Assembly: GCF_013409255.1 (NCBI RefSeq)
Contig: NZ_JACCAS010000001.1
Location: forward strand, 1,426,001 to 1,490,000
Length of the DNA: 64,000 nt
Reading direction: 5' to 3'
Source of the DNA: Paraburkholderia bryophila
GTDB taxonomy: Bacteria; Pseudomonadota; Gammaproteobacteria; Burkholderiales; Burkholderiaceae
The notes under the pieces: generated by a model
What the model was told of the DNA's origin: nothing
Databases searched by the model: none
What the model saw: the letters and a program-made list of their open reading frames with translations, nothing else
Shown here: positions 54,906-64,000 of the stretch, one piece after another
Position numbering within the stretch: position 1 is the first letter of the stretch
Layout: every line of letters begins with the position of its first letter
Program-made: the position numbers and the translations under genes

Positions 54906-55646
54906 ATGATTTCGCTGCAGAACGTGTCGAAATGGTATGGCGAACATCAGGTGCTGAGCGATTGTTCGGCGCGCATTCAGGCGGGCGAAGTCGTCGTGAT
55001 CTGCGGACCGTCCGGCTCCGGCAAATCGACGCTGATCAAAACCGTCAATGGACTCGAACCCATTCAGCAAGGCGCGATCGAGGCGGCGGGCATCACCGTG
55101 GCCGGCAAACCGTCCGCGATGAAAAAGTCTGATCTCGCCGAACTGCGAACACGTGTCGGTATGGTGTTCCAGCAATTCGAACTGTTTCCGCATCTCACCG
55201 TCCATCAGAACCTGATGCTCGCGCAAACCCGCGTGTTGAGGAGAAGTCGTGATGAAGCCACCGACAAGGCACGCCTGCTATTACAACGCGTGGGCATGCG
55301 CGCTCACGAGGACAAGTTTCCGTCGCAACTCTCGGGCGGCCAGCAACAACGTGTCGCCATTGCGCGAGCGCTTTCGATGGACCCGGTCGCGATGCTGTTC
55401 GACGAACCCACTTCCGCGCTCGATCCGGAAATGGTGAACGAAGTGCTCGACGTGATGACCGAACTGGCGCAGGAAGGCATGACGATGCTATGCGTCACGC
55501 ACGAAATGGGTTTCGCGAGGCGCGTGGCCGATCGCGTGGTGTTCATGGATCAAGGCACCATTGTCGAGGACGGCACGAAAGACGCTTTCTTCGACCGTCC
55601 GCGCTCGGCGCGCGCCCGTGACTTTCTCTCCAGGATCCTGCACTGA
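54906..55646 (+). CDS. Polar amino-acid ABC transporter ATPase (GlnQ/HisP-like)
   Basis: ATP-binding subunit (246 aa) of a polar-amino-acid-type importer. Walker [11 protein letters not shown]-loop in [20 protein letters not shown], signature [15 protein letters not shown], Walker B and D-loop in [17 protein letters not shown], switch His in [16 protein letters not shown] at 54906 behind AGGAG; an upstream GTG overlapping the previous stop is possible. It is followed by the binding protein and a single permease gene, so the permease probably acts as a homodimer. Confidence 0.95.
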   Translation: MISLQNVSKWYGEHQVLSDCSARIQAGEVVVICGPSGSGKSTLIKTVNGLEPIQQGAIEAAGITVAGKPSAMKKSDLAELRTRVGMVFQQFELFPHLTVHQNLMLAQTRVLRRSRDEATDKARLLLQRVGMRAHEDKFPSQLSGGQQQRVAIARALSMDPVAMLFDEPTSALDPEMVNEVLDVMTELAQEGMTMLCVTHEMGFARRVADRVVFMDQGTIVEDGTKDAFFDRPRSARARDFLSRILH

Positions 55647-55697
55647 CTTTCCCGTAATTTTCTTTTGGCCAATGGTCTCTTCGACGGAGCAAACATC

Positions 55698-56516
55698 ATG
55701 CGGTTTCGCCACTTTCTCAGCCTCGTTGCGATAGTCGTTCCTCTCTCGCTGACAGCCGCCGCCCCGGCGCATGCCGACGACGTCGGCACCTTGACGCCCG
55801 GCAAGCTGATCGCCGGCGTGGATGCGAACAACAAGCCGTATTCGTACATCGACAACGGCACGATGACCGGCTTCGACGTCGAACTGCTTCGCGCGATTGC
55901 CGCCAAACTCGGCCTGAGCGCCGACTTCCGTGCGCAAGACTTTAGCGGCCTGTTGCCGAGCGTGGCGAATCAGCAGATCGATCTGGCCGCCGGGTCGATC
56001 TCCATCACCAAGGATCGTCTGAAGATGGTCGACTTCTCCGAGGGCTACCTGACCGGCCTGCTCAGCGTGGCGACCTTGCCGGACAGCCCGATTTCGAGCG
56101 ATCCGGCTTCGGTGAAAGGCAAGCGGATCGGCGTCGTGCAAGGCACCATCGAAGACACGTATTCGGACAGCTACCTGCCCGGCGCGCTGATCGTACGCTT
56201 TCCGAATCTGAACGCGGGTTTCCTGTCGTTGCGCTCGAAGTACATTGACGGCTACTTCGTCGACAAGACGCTCGTGGCCGGTCTTCAGAGCAAGTATCCG
56301 CAACTGAGTATTGCCGACAAACTCGATATCTCCGCGGTGAATCTGCCCGCCGGTTTTCCGGTGCACAAAGGCAATGCCAAACTCGAGGCCGCGTTGAACA
56401 GGACGCTCGACCAACTGGTCGCCGACGGCACGTGGCTCAAGCTCTACGAGAAATTCCACCCGGGCTATCCGAAGCCGACCAGCCTGCCGCCCTACGCCAT
56501 GAAGACCGGCAGTTGA
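55698..56516 (+). CDS. Periplasmic amino-acid-binding protein
   Basis: Family-3 extracellular solute-binding protein (272 aa). Signal peptide residues 1-26 (cleaved after PAHA), then KPYSYIDNGTMTGFDVELLR, QQIDLAAGSISITKDRLKMV (the ligand-loop signature), and SVKGKRIGVVQGTIEDTYSD. Start at the ATG 55698 behind GGAG. It would deliver a polar amino acid or opine-like compound to the permease at 56594. The ligand cannot be read from sequence. Confidence 0.92.
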   Translation: MRFRHFLSLVAIVVPLSLTAAAPAHADDVGTLTPGKLIAGVDANNKPYSYIDNGTMTGFDVELLRAIAAKLGLSADFRAQDFSGLLPSVANQQIDLAAGSISITKDRLKMVDFSEGYLTGLLSVATLPDSPISSDPASVKGKRIGVVQGTIEDTYSDSYLPGALIVRFPNLNAGFLSLRSKYIDGYFVDKTLVAGLQSKYPQLSIADKLDISAVNLPAGFPVHKGNAKLEAALNRTLDQLVADGTWLKLYEKFHPGYPKPTSLPPYAMKTGS

Positions 56517-56593
56517 GCGGTGAGCCAACTGGATGTTCAGTGGAAGTCAGCGCGGCAACATGTTTGCCGCCGACGCATAGATAGGAGCGCGTC

Positions 56594-57394
56594 ATGAATG
56601 CATTCCTGCAGAATTTTCTCGACTGGCCCTTGCTGATCGGCTCGCTGCCGGCGCTGCTGTGCACCGGCCTCGTCAATACGCTGGTGCTGTCGCTGTTCTC
56701 GACCCTGGTCGGTATTGTCGTGGGCATGGTGCTCGCGTTGATGGCGGTATCGCATACGCGTTGGTTGATGCTGCCGGCTCAGGTATTCATCGACGTGTTT
56801 CGCGGTCTGCCCGCGGCGCTGGTCATTCTGCTGGTGGGCCAGGGGCTGGCGCCGGTGGGGTTGTCGATCTTCGGCCCCAATCCGTTCCCGCTCGCGATCG
56901 TCGCGCTCGGCCTGATTTCCTCGGCGTATATCGCGGAGATCTTCCGGTCCGGAATTCAAAGCGTGGGGCGCGGACAACTCTCGGCCTGCCAGGCGCTGGG
57001 CATGACGTATTGGAGCAGCATGCGTCACGTCATCGTGCCGCAAGGCATCCGGCGCATTCTGCCCGCGCTCGCCAATCAGTTCATTTCGATCGTCAAGGAT
57101 TCGAGCCTCGTTTATTTCCTCGGCTTGCTGACCTCGCAGCGCGATCTGTTCACGATCGGGCAGAATACTTCGGTGAATGCCGCCAATCTGTCGCCGCTGG
57201 TGGCGGCCGGCGCGGTCTATCTGCTGATCACCGTGCCGTTGACGCACGCGATCAATCACATCGATCGCTGGACCAATCGCTTCGCGAATCCGCGTCAAGG
57301 CTCCGCGACCCGCAAGCAACGCAAGGCTCAGGCATCCGCGGCCGAATCAGCCAACGCCAGGACCAACGCCAGCATCGCCGAACAACATCAATAA
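56594..57394 (+). CDS. Amino-acid ABC transporter permease
   Basis: HisM/GlnP-type permease (266 aa) with about five helices. The EAA loop is SACQALGMTYWSSMRHVIVP, with the following QGIRRILPALANQFISIVKD typical of the family. ATG behind TAGGAG. The C-terminal 30 residues form a basic, Ala-rich tail. It lies 77 bp after the binding protein and 26 bp before the second FAD oxidoreductase gene. Confidence 0.93.
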   Translation: MNAFLQNFLDWPLLIGSLPALLCTGLVNTLVLSLFSTLVGIVVGMVLALMAVSHTRWLMLPAQVFIDVFRGLPAALVILLVGQGLAPVGLSIFGPNPFPLAIVALGLISSAYIAEIFRSGIQSVGRGQLSACQALGMTYWSSMRHVIVPQGIRRILPALANQFISIVKDSSLVYFLGLLTSQRDLFTIGQNTSVNAANLSPLVAAGAVYLLITVPLTHAINHIDRWTNRFANPRQGSATRKQRKAQASAAESANARTNASIAEQHQ

Positions 57395-57420
57395 CCGCTA
57401 TCCGCAGGGCACCGAATAAC

Positions 57421-58758
57421 ATGGGACCAAAAGTCGACACCGTCGCCGACGACACGAACGTACCCGCAGAAGTGGATGTCGTCGTGATCGGCGGCGGGAT
57501 TATCGGCGTAAGCACCGCGCTGTCTCTCAGCAATAAGGGCTTGCGCGTGGCGCTCTGCGAGAAAGGTCATATCGGGGGCGAGCAGTCCAGCCGCAACTGG
57601 GGATGGGTGCGCGTCACGCACCGCGACATGCGCGAGTTCGAGCTGAGTATCGAAAGCCTGAAGCTATGGCGCAAGATGGACGAAACGCTCGGCATCGAAA
57701 CCGGCTTCAATCAGTGCGGCATTCTTTACATGACCGAGGACGACAAGGTCATGGAAGACCATCGCACGTGGCTGAAGCATGCCCGCGCCATGGCAGGCGA
57801 TGCATTCGATACACGCCAGGTCGACTCGAAAGAAGTGGCCGGCTTGCTGCCGGGCGCCACGAAAACATTCAAGGGCGGTTTATATACGGCCGGTGACGGA
57901 CGCGCCGAGCCGCAAAAAGCCGCGCCCGCGATGGCCAATGCTTTACGCAAACGCGGCGTCAAGATTCTGACGCCCTGCGCCGCGCGCGGCATCGAAACCA
58001 GCGGCGGCCGGGTTAGCGCGGTCGTCACCGAGCACGGCACGATTCGTTGTCAAAGCGTCGTGGTGGCCGGTGGCGCGTGGTCGCGGCTCTTCTGCGGCAA
58101 TCTGGATGTCGACCTGCCCCAATTGCTGGTGCGCGCATCGGTCCTGCGCACCGAGCCGATCGAAGGCGGCCCGACCTGCAGCGCCAGCAACAAGCAGTTC
58201 GCGTTTCGCAAGCGCGCGGACGGCGGTTATACCGTGGCATACGGTTTTCGCACCTACAGCGATCTGACGCCCGACAGTTTCCGTCTGTTCTTCAAATACA
58301 TCGAAGCGTTGAAGAGCCAGTTGGGTTCGCTGCGGATCGGCATCGGCGCGCGCTTCTTCGAAGAATTGCGTCGTCCGCGTCATTGGGCGCTCGATCAGCC
58401 TACGGTCTTCGAACAGGCCCGCACGCTCGATCCCGAACCGATCCCCGCTTACGTGGACGGTGGCCTGCATGAGTTCATCAAAGTGTTTCCGCAGCTCAGC
58501 GATGCGCGCATCGCGCAGCGTTGGGCAGGCTATATGGATGTCACGCCGGATGCGATTCCCGTGATCTCCGGCGTGGATGCCGTGCCGGGGCTCTTTATCG
58601 GCACCGGCTTTTCAGGCCACGGATTCGGCATTGGCCCAGCAGCCGGCCAACTGATGGCGGACCTCGTCACCAACGACACGCCGCTCGTCAATCCTCACGC
58701 ATTCCGTCTGAACCGCTTCAGCGACGGCACGAAAATCGTGATCGACGCGGGCTTCTAG
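57421..58758 (+). CDS. FAD-dependent oxidoreductase (opine/D-amino-acid oxidase-like)
   Basis: Second COG0665 oxidoreductase of the operon (445 aa). FAD motif VVVIGGGIIGVSTALSLSNK, then GEQSSRNWGWVRVTHRDMRE, a segment shared with opine oxidase B subunits and related D-amino-acid dehydrogenases. The C-terminal FIGTGFSGHGFGIGPAAGQL is the second FAD contact. The ATG 57421 has only a weak ribosome binding site; the open frame extends upstream in a different frame from the permease and is not used. The stop is 9 bp before the SDR gene. Confidence 0.9.
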   Translation: MGPKVDTVADDTNVPAEVDVVVIGGGIIGVSTALSLSNKGLRVALCEKGHIGGEQSSRNWGWVRVTHRDMREFELSIESLKLWRKMDETLGIETGFNQCGILYMTEDDKVMEDHRTWLKHARAMAGDAFDTRQVDSKEVAGLLPGATKTFKGGLYTAGDGRAEPQKAAPAMANALRKRGVKILTPCAARGIETSGGRVSAVVTEHGTIRCQSVVVAGGAWSRLFCGNLDVDLPQLLVRASVLRTEPIEGGPTCSASNKQFAFRKRADGGYTVAYGFRTYSDLTPDSFRLFFKYIEALKSQLGSLRIGIGARFFEELRRPRHWALDQPTVFEQARTLDPEPIPAYVDGGLHEFIKVFPQLSDARIAQRWAGYMDVTPDAIPVISGVDAVPGLFIGTGFSGHGFGIGPAAGQLMADLVTNDTPLVNPHAFRLNRFSDGTKIVIDAGF

Positions 58759-58767
58759 GGAGCCGCC

Positions 58768-59451
58768 ATGCAAAAGGTGGTGATGATTTCCGGCGCGAGT
58801 CGCGGCATCGGCCTCGCGATCGCGAGAGAACTGGCGCGGCGCGGCTATCGTTTGTCGTTGGGCGTACGCGATCCCGCATTGCTCGCGAATGAGTTCGATG
58901 CGTTCGTCTGCCCTTACGAAGCGCGTGACCCGGAGGCGGGTCGCCGCTGGGTGGCCGCGACCGTCGAGGCGTTCGGCCGCATCGATGTGTTGATCAGCAA
59001 TGCGGGCATCTGCAAATCCATCAGTCTCGAAGACGGCACCGACGAGATGCTCGAAGAAACGCTCGATATCAACGTGAAGGCCCCCTTCCGTCTGATTCAG
59101 GCGGCGTTGCCCCATTTGCGCCGCGCCGGCGATGCTCGCGTGGTGCAGATCGCGTCATTGTCGGGCAAGCGCGTGAAGAACCTCAACGCCGGCTATCAGA
59201 TGTCAAAGCATGCGGTGATCGCGCTCAATCATGCGGTCAGACGCGCGGGCTGGGACGACGGCATTCGTGCGACCGCGATCTGCCCAGGTTTCGTCAACAC
59301 GGAGATGGCCGCGGGGATCGCCGACCTGCCGCCCGACGCCATGACGCAACCGGAAGACCTGGCACGCATCGTCGCCAATACGATCGAACTGCCGAACTCG
59401 GCGAGCGTCGCGGAGATCCTCGTCAATTGCCGGCATGAGGATCTGTTCTAG
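58768..59451 (+). CDS. Short-chain dehydrogenase/reductase
   Basis: NAD(P)-dependent SDR of 227 aa, short for the family. Cofactor motif SGASRGIGLAIARELARRG, SNAG in LISNAGICKS, catalytic Ser in IASLSGK and YxxxK in AGYQMSKHAVIAL. The ATG follows AGGGAG, 9 bp after the oxidoreductase stop, so it is the last gene of the operon. It likely reduces or oxidises the keto product of the preceding oxidase. Confidence 0.9.
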   Translation: MQKVVMISGASRGIGLAIARELARRGYRLSLGVRDPALLANEFDAFVCPYEARDPEAGRRWVAATVEAFGRIDVLISNAGICKSISLEDGTDEMLEETLDINVKAPFRLIQAALPHLRRAGDARVVQIASLSGKRVKNLNAGYQMSKHAVIALNHAVRRAGWDDGIRATAICPGFVNTEMAAGIADLPPDAMTQPEDLARIVANTIELPNSASVAEILVNCRHEDLF

Positions 59452-59510
59452 GCATCGGGGTGCCATGCACGCGGAAGGTCCCGCCTCAAACGGACTCACG
59501 TGGGCGCGGC

Positions 59511-59551
59511 CAAAACAAAAAGCCGCTGAATCTCTTTTAGATTCAGCGGCT
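59511..59551 (-). terminator. Intrinsic terminator of tRNA-Ser
   Basis: A perfect 13-bp stem (AGCCGCTGAATCT / AGATTCAGCGGCT) with a 5-nt loop (59521-59551). On the minus strand it is followed by TTTTGTTTTG. It lies 13 bp past the tRNA 3' end. It also separates the tRNA from the convergent SDR gene. Confidence 0.9.
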
Positions 59552-59564
59552 TATCATTCAGTTC

Positions 59565-59654
59565 TGGCGGAGAGACGGGGATTCGAACCCCGGATAGGTA
59601 TTAACCTATACACGCTTTCCAGGCGTGCGACTTAAACCGCTCATCCATCTCTCC
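59565..59654 (-). tRNA. tRNA-Ser (anticodon GGA)
   Basis: A 90-nt tRNA with encoded CCA. Acceptor GGAGAGA pairs with TCTCTCC, discriminator G, then CCA. The anticodon stem CACGC/GCGTG holds loop CTGGAAA, giving anticodon GGA (serine UCC/UCU). A long variable arm (TATAGGT...ACCTATC) and the T-arm GGGGTTCGAATCCCC fit a class II serine tRNA. Confidence 0.97.
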
Positions 59655-59667
59655 GGCGGGGAGCCGA

Positions 59668-59673
59668 ATTATA
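59668..59673 (-). promoter_or_regulatory. Extended -10 promoter of tRNA-Ser
   Basis: TGC-TATAAT on the minus strand is an extended -10 element 13 bp before the tRNA. The -35 region is weak. The GC-rich stretch after the -10 (CGGCTCCCCGCC) is typical of stable-RNA promoters sensitive to the stringent response. Confidence 0.75.
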
Positions 59674-59714
59674 GCAAACTTCGGGCCTTGCGCCACACCC
59701 CTATGCAAACCGCG

Positions 59715-61733
59715 CTAAGGATGCCGGATGTAGTCCACCAGCGCCAGCGTATAAGCATCCGGTTTCCGGTCCACGAGACTCACGCCGATCGCCACCAGAA
59801 ACCCCGCCGGCACGCCGAACACACCCGAACTGATCGGCTCGATCCCGAACCACCTCGCGCCGGCGAAGCCCGTCATCTGCGTGAAGAACGGATACGTCGA
59901 GACGATGTAATAGATGCATACCAGCAGCCCCGCCAGCATCCCCGCCACCGCGCCGAGTCGCGTGGTGCGCTTCCAGAACACCCCCAACACCAGCACCGGA
60001 AACAGACTCGACGCCGCCAGTGAAAACGCCGCCCCCACCAGAAACAGAATATTCCCCGTATTCAACGACGCCACATACGACGCGAACAGCGCCACCCCCA
60101 GCAGCAGAATCTTCGAGACCGTCACGCGCCGCTGGCTCGACGCCGTCGGATCGACCATGTGGTAATACACGTCGTGCGACAACGCGTTCGCAATCGTGAG
60201 CAGCAAACCATCGGCGGTCGACAACGCCGCAGCCAACGCACCCGCCGCAATCAACCCCGACATCACATACGGCAGCCCGGCTATCTCGGGCGCGGCGAGC
60301 ACGACCATGTCCGGCTGCATCTGAATCTCGCTCCATCGCACGATGCCGTCGAGGTTCGTATCGTTCAGACTGATCAGACGCGGTTCCACCCGGTTCCATT
60401 GCGTGAACCATTGCGGTAGATCGGCAAAGTGATGACCGACCAGGTTGGTCAAGATCTCGTACTTGATCAGCACGGCCAGCACCGGCACCGTCAGATAAAA
60501 CAGCGCCACGAAAAACAGCGTCCAGCCGACCGAGCGGCGCGCGGACGCGACCGACGTCGTCGTGTTATAGCGCGTCAGAATATGCGGCAAGCTCGCCGTC
60601 CCCAGCGAAAGACACAGCAGCAGCGACAAAAAATTGCGCTCATGAATGCGCCGTTCCTCATCGCTGGCCGCAGGAAACGGCTCATGCATCGGCACCGGCG
60701 CGGCGGCCCGCATCAGCATTTCAGCGCGGCGCTGGCTCCAGACGATCTGCGCGGCGGCGGCATCGCGGGGAAACTGGTCGAGCGCTTTCTCGCGTTCCTT
60801 GATCTCGCGCAACGGACCGTTGTGGCGGCGCAAATCGGCCACCTCCTGCGTGAGGCGCAACTTCTCGTCGATGAACGATTGCGGCAGCGTATCGAGCCGC
60901 ACCTGAATACGGGCGGCCTGGCGTCGATAGTCGTCGCGTACGGTCTGTTCGAGCGGCGCGTCGCGCACCTGTTTCTCGAGACCTTCCACGCGCGCCATCA
61001 ACCGCCCATAGTTGAATTGCGGCAACCAGCCGAGTCCGTCCTTGTGCGCGATCATCGACACCGGTATCAGGATCGCCGCGATCAGAATGATGTACTGCGC
61101 GACCTGGGTCCACGTGACGGCGCGCATGCCGCCCAGAAACGAGCACACCAGAATGCCCGCGAGCCCGCAGAAAATGCCCACCGCAAAATCGACGCCGATA
61201 AAGCGCGTCGCGATCAGACCGACGCCCTGAATCTGCGCGACCAGATAAACGAACGAACAGAGAATCGCCGCCAACGCCGCGAGCCCGCGCACTGCGTTGC
61301 TCGAAAAACGCGTGCCGAGAAAATCGGGAATCGTGTAGCGCGCCAGTTTGCGCACGTACGGCGCGAGCAGAAACGCGACGAGGCAATAGCCGCCGGTCCA
61401 ACCCATCAGATACGCGAGCCCGTCGTAGCCGGTCGCATAGATCGACCCCGCGAGGCCGATGAACGACGCCGCCGACAACCAGTCGGCGGCCGTCGCCATG
61501 CCGTTGAACGCGGACGGCACACGCCGCCCCGCCACGTAGTATTCGACCAGATCGGAGGTGCGTGACAACAAGCCGATCACCGCATACACCGCGATCGGCA
61601 CGAACAGGAACACATAGCCGATCCACACGCCGGGGCCGGTGGTGCGTTCAATGCGCCACATCACGTAGATGAACAGAAGGAAGCCGAGCGTATAGAACGC
61701 GTATGAACGGATCAGGCGATTCGTGAGCTTCAT
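59715..61733 (-). CDS. Sodium:solute symporter large subunit (TIGR03648/ActP-like)
   Basis: SSS-family Na+:solute symporter, 672 aa, of the two-subunit type (VC_2705 family) paired with DUF4212. Start at the ATG 61733; the frame upstream runs into the small-subunit gene. About 13 helices; the motifs GMATAADWLSAASFIGLAG and GGMRAVTWTQVAQYIILIAA are typical of acetate-type symporters. A hydrophilic, Arg/Glu-rich segment of about 140 residues (roughly 225-365) interrupts the membrane domain and probably forms a coiled coil in the cytoplasm. It starts 4 bp after DUF4212. Acetate or propionate is a plausible substrate given the acs gene upstream. Confidence 0.92.
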   Translation of the reverse strand: MKLTNRLIRSYAFYTLGFLLFIYVMWRIERTTGPGVWIGYVFLFVPIAVYAVIGLLSRTSDLVEYYVAGRRVPSAFNGMATAADWLSAASFIGLAGSIYATGYDGLAYLMGWTGGYCLVAFLLAPYVRKLARYTIPDFLGTRFSSNAVRGLAALAAILCSFVYLVAQIQGVGLIATRFIGVDFAVGIFCGLAGILVCSFLGGMRAVTWTQVAQYIILIAAILIPVSMIAHKDGLGWLPQFNYGRLMARVEGLEKQVRDAPLEQTVRDDYRRQAARIQVRLDTLPQSFIDEKLRLTQEVADLRRHNGPLREIKEREKALDQFPRDAAAAQIVWSQRRAEMLMRAAAPVPMHEPFPAASDEERRIHERNFLSLLLCLSLGTASLPHILTRYNTTTSVASARRSVGWTLFFVALFYLTVPVLAVLIKYEILTNLVGHHFADLPQWFTQWNRVEPRLISLNDTNLDGIVRWSEIQMQPDMVVLAAPEIAGLPYVMSGLIAAGALAAALSTADGLLLTIANALSHDVYYHMVDPTASSQRRVTVSKILLLGVALFASYVASLNTGNILFLVGAAFSLAASSLFPVLVLGVFWKRTTRLGAVAGMLAGLLVCIYYIVSTYPFFTQMTGFAGARWFGIEPISSGVFGVPAGFLVAIGVSLVDRKPDAYTLALVDYIRHP

Positions 61734-61737
61734 GGAC

Positions 61738-62166
61738 TCAACGTCCGCGCGGCAAGGAGGCGCTGGATTCCGCGCTAGACTCAGAGCTGGAATCCGCGCT
61801 GGAATCACCGCCGGAAACAGCATCCCCATCCACGCCAGCATCCGCCTCGAACGCGCGCAGCAAGCGACGGTCGGCGCGCTGCATCAACACGATATACACG
61901 ACGATCAACGCCATGTAGACCAGAATCGCGCCCTGCGCGCCGAAGTAGAACGGCAGCCTGAATCCCCCCATCCGTACCTGCTCCAACGCCGGCGCCATCA
62001 ACGGCAAGCCGAACGACACGAGAAAGCCCAACGTCATCAACGTAGCGATCAGCGCGACGTTGAAGCGCCAGTACTTGCGATGCGCGCGCGCCATCGCCGC
62101 CGACACCGCGGGCGGTTCGGGCGGGGGATTCAGCGTAGCGTGAGAGGAGTGGTGTGGCGCGGCCAT
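61738..62166 (-). CDS. DUF4212 symporter small subunit
   Basis: Small membrane protein (142 aa) of the DUF4212 family, the companion of the large symporter. It has two helices (about FNVALIATLMTLGFLVSFGL and AILVYMALIVVYIVLMQRAD) and ends in a Ser/Asp-rich tail. The conserved WRFNVALIATLM-type opening is clear. The ATG 62166 follows only AGG; it lies 13 bp from the terminator hairpin. The large subunit starts 4 bp after its stop. Confidence 0.9.
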   Translation of the reverse strand: MAAPHHSSHATLNPPPEPPAVSAAMARAHRKYWRFNVALIATLMTLGFLVSFGLPLMAPALEQVRMGGFRLPFYFGAQGAILVYMALIVVYIVLMQRADRRLLRAFEADAGVDGDAVSGGDSSADSSSESSAESSASLPRGR

Positions 62167-62179
62167 GCGCCTATGTATC

Positions 62180-62223
62180 AAAAAGCCACCGGGCAGGCAA
62201 TCGGGATTGTCCGCGCGGTGGCT
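62180..62223 (-). terminator. Terminator/attenuator between acs and DUF4212
   Basis: AGCCACCG pairs with CGGTGGCT around a 24-nt loop that holds an inner CAAT/ATTG pairing. On the minus strand it is followed by TTTTTGA. It would end acs transcripts, but it also stands just before the DUF4212 start codon, so leak-through would control the symporter genes. Confidence 0.75.
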
Positions 62224-62308
62224 TCTTACGGCCTGATTCGAGCGAGAGATCGCGTCATCCGGTCAGCCGCGCATCCTGAGATGCACGCCCGGCCAGAACC
62301 CTAACTCA

Positions 62309-64000
<1,692 letters not shown>

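Overview
The window is high-GC DNA with dense, mostly catabolic and transport genes, six LysR regulators, a split TonB-ExbB-ExbD-ExbD-TPR operon, a double-length UvrA and a CAI-1/LAI-1-type quorum-sensing module. This points to a betaproteobacterium of the Burkholderiaceae, most likely Paraburkholderia (inference from gene content and from a palindromic intergenic repeat I associate with that group; no search was possible). I annotate 48 protein genes, two of them cut by the window edges, and one tRNA-Ser(GGA). There is no prophage, CRISPR array, IS element or rRNA.

Layout. 1-11.4 kb (minus strand): a peptide ABC importer (yejA, yejB, start of yejE) behind a large TonB-dependent receptor, an XRE-cupin regulator, and the energising operon tonB-exbB-exbD-exbD-TPR. 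Together they could form an outer-membrane-to-cytoplasm uptake route. 11.4-12.4 kb is a 1-kb AT-richer intergenic region holding a threefold 24-bp repeat. 12.4-18.4 kb: one gene encoding two fused UvrA proteins (four ATPase sites), with a near-consensus LexA/SOS box upstream. 18.6-24.8 kb: a probable operon of acyl-CoA dehydrogenase, type III CoA-transferase, MFS carrier and a doubled Asp/Glu-racemase-fold protein with one degenerate active site, divergent from a LysR gene.

25-44.7 kb is a mosaic of small metabolic units: an SSB-like protein, SDR, aldo/keto reductase, a TPR-glycosyltransferase-like protein, DUF4142, CheV, type II asparaginase, EamA exporter, amidohydrolase plus MFS carrier, another MFS exporter, and a P1 (DmpA-like) peptidase with an APC permease, interspersed with LysR regulators. 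A repeat with a perfect 34-bp palindrome lies at about 33.4 kb.

44.8-49.6 kb: a LuxR-type regulator, a six-TM sensor kinase, a response regulator with no DNA-binding domain and an enlarged receiver, and, convergent to them, a CqsA/LqsA-type alpha-hydroxyketone autoinducer synthase. This looks like a complete Cqs/Lqs/Jqs-like signalling cassette and is the most interesting system here.

49.8-59.5 kb: an aldehyde dehydrogenase and its LysR gene, then an OccR-like LysR gene divergent from an opine/amino-acid uptake and oxidation operon (two FAD oxidoreductases, ABC ATPase, binding protein, one permease, SDR). 59.5-64 kb: tRNA-Ser with its promoter and terminator, a two-subunit sodium:solute symporter (TIGR03648 type plus DUF4212) and acetyl-CoA synthetase, consistent with uptake and activation of a short-chain acid such as acetate.
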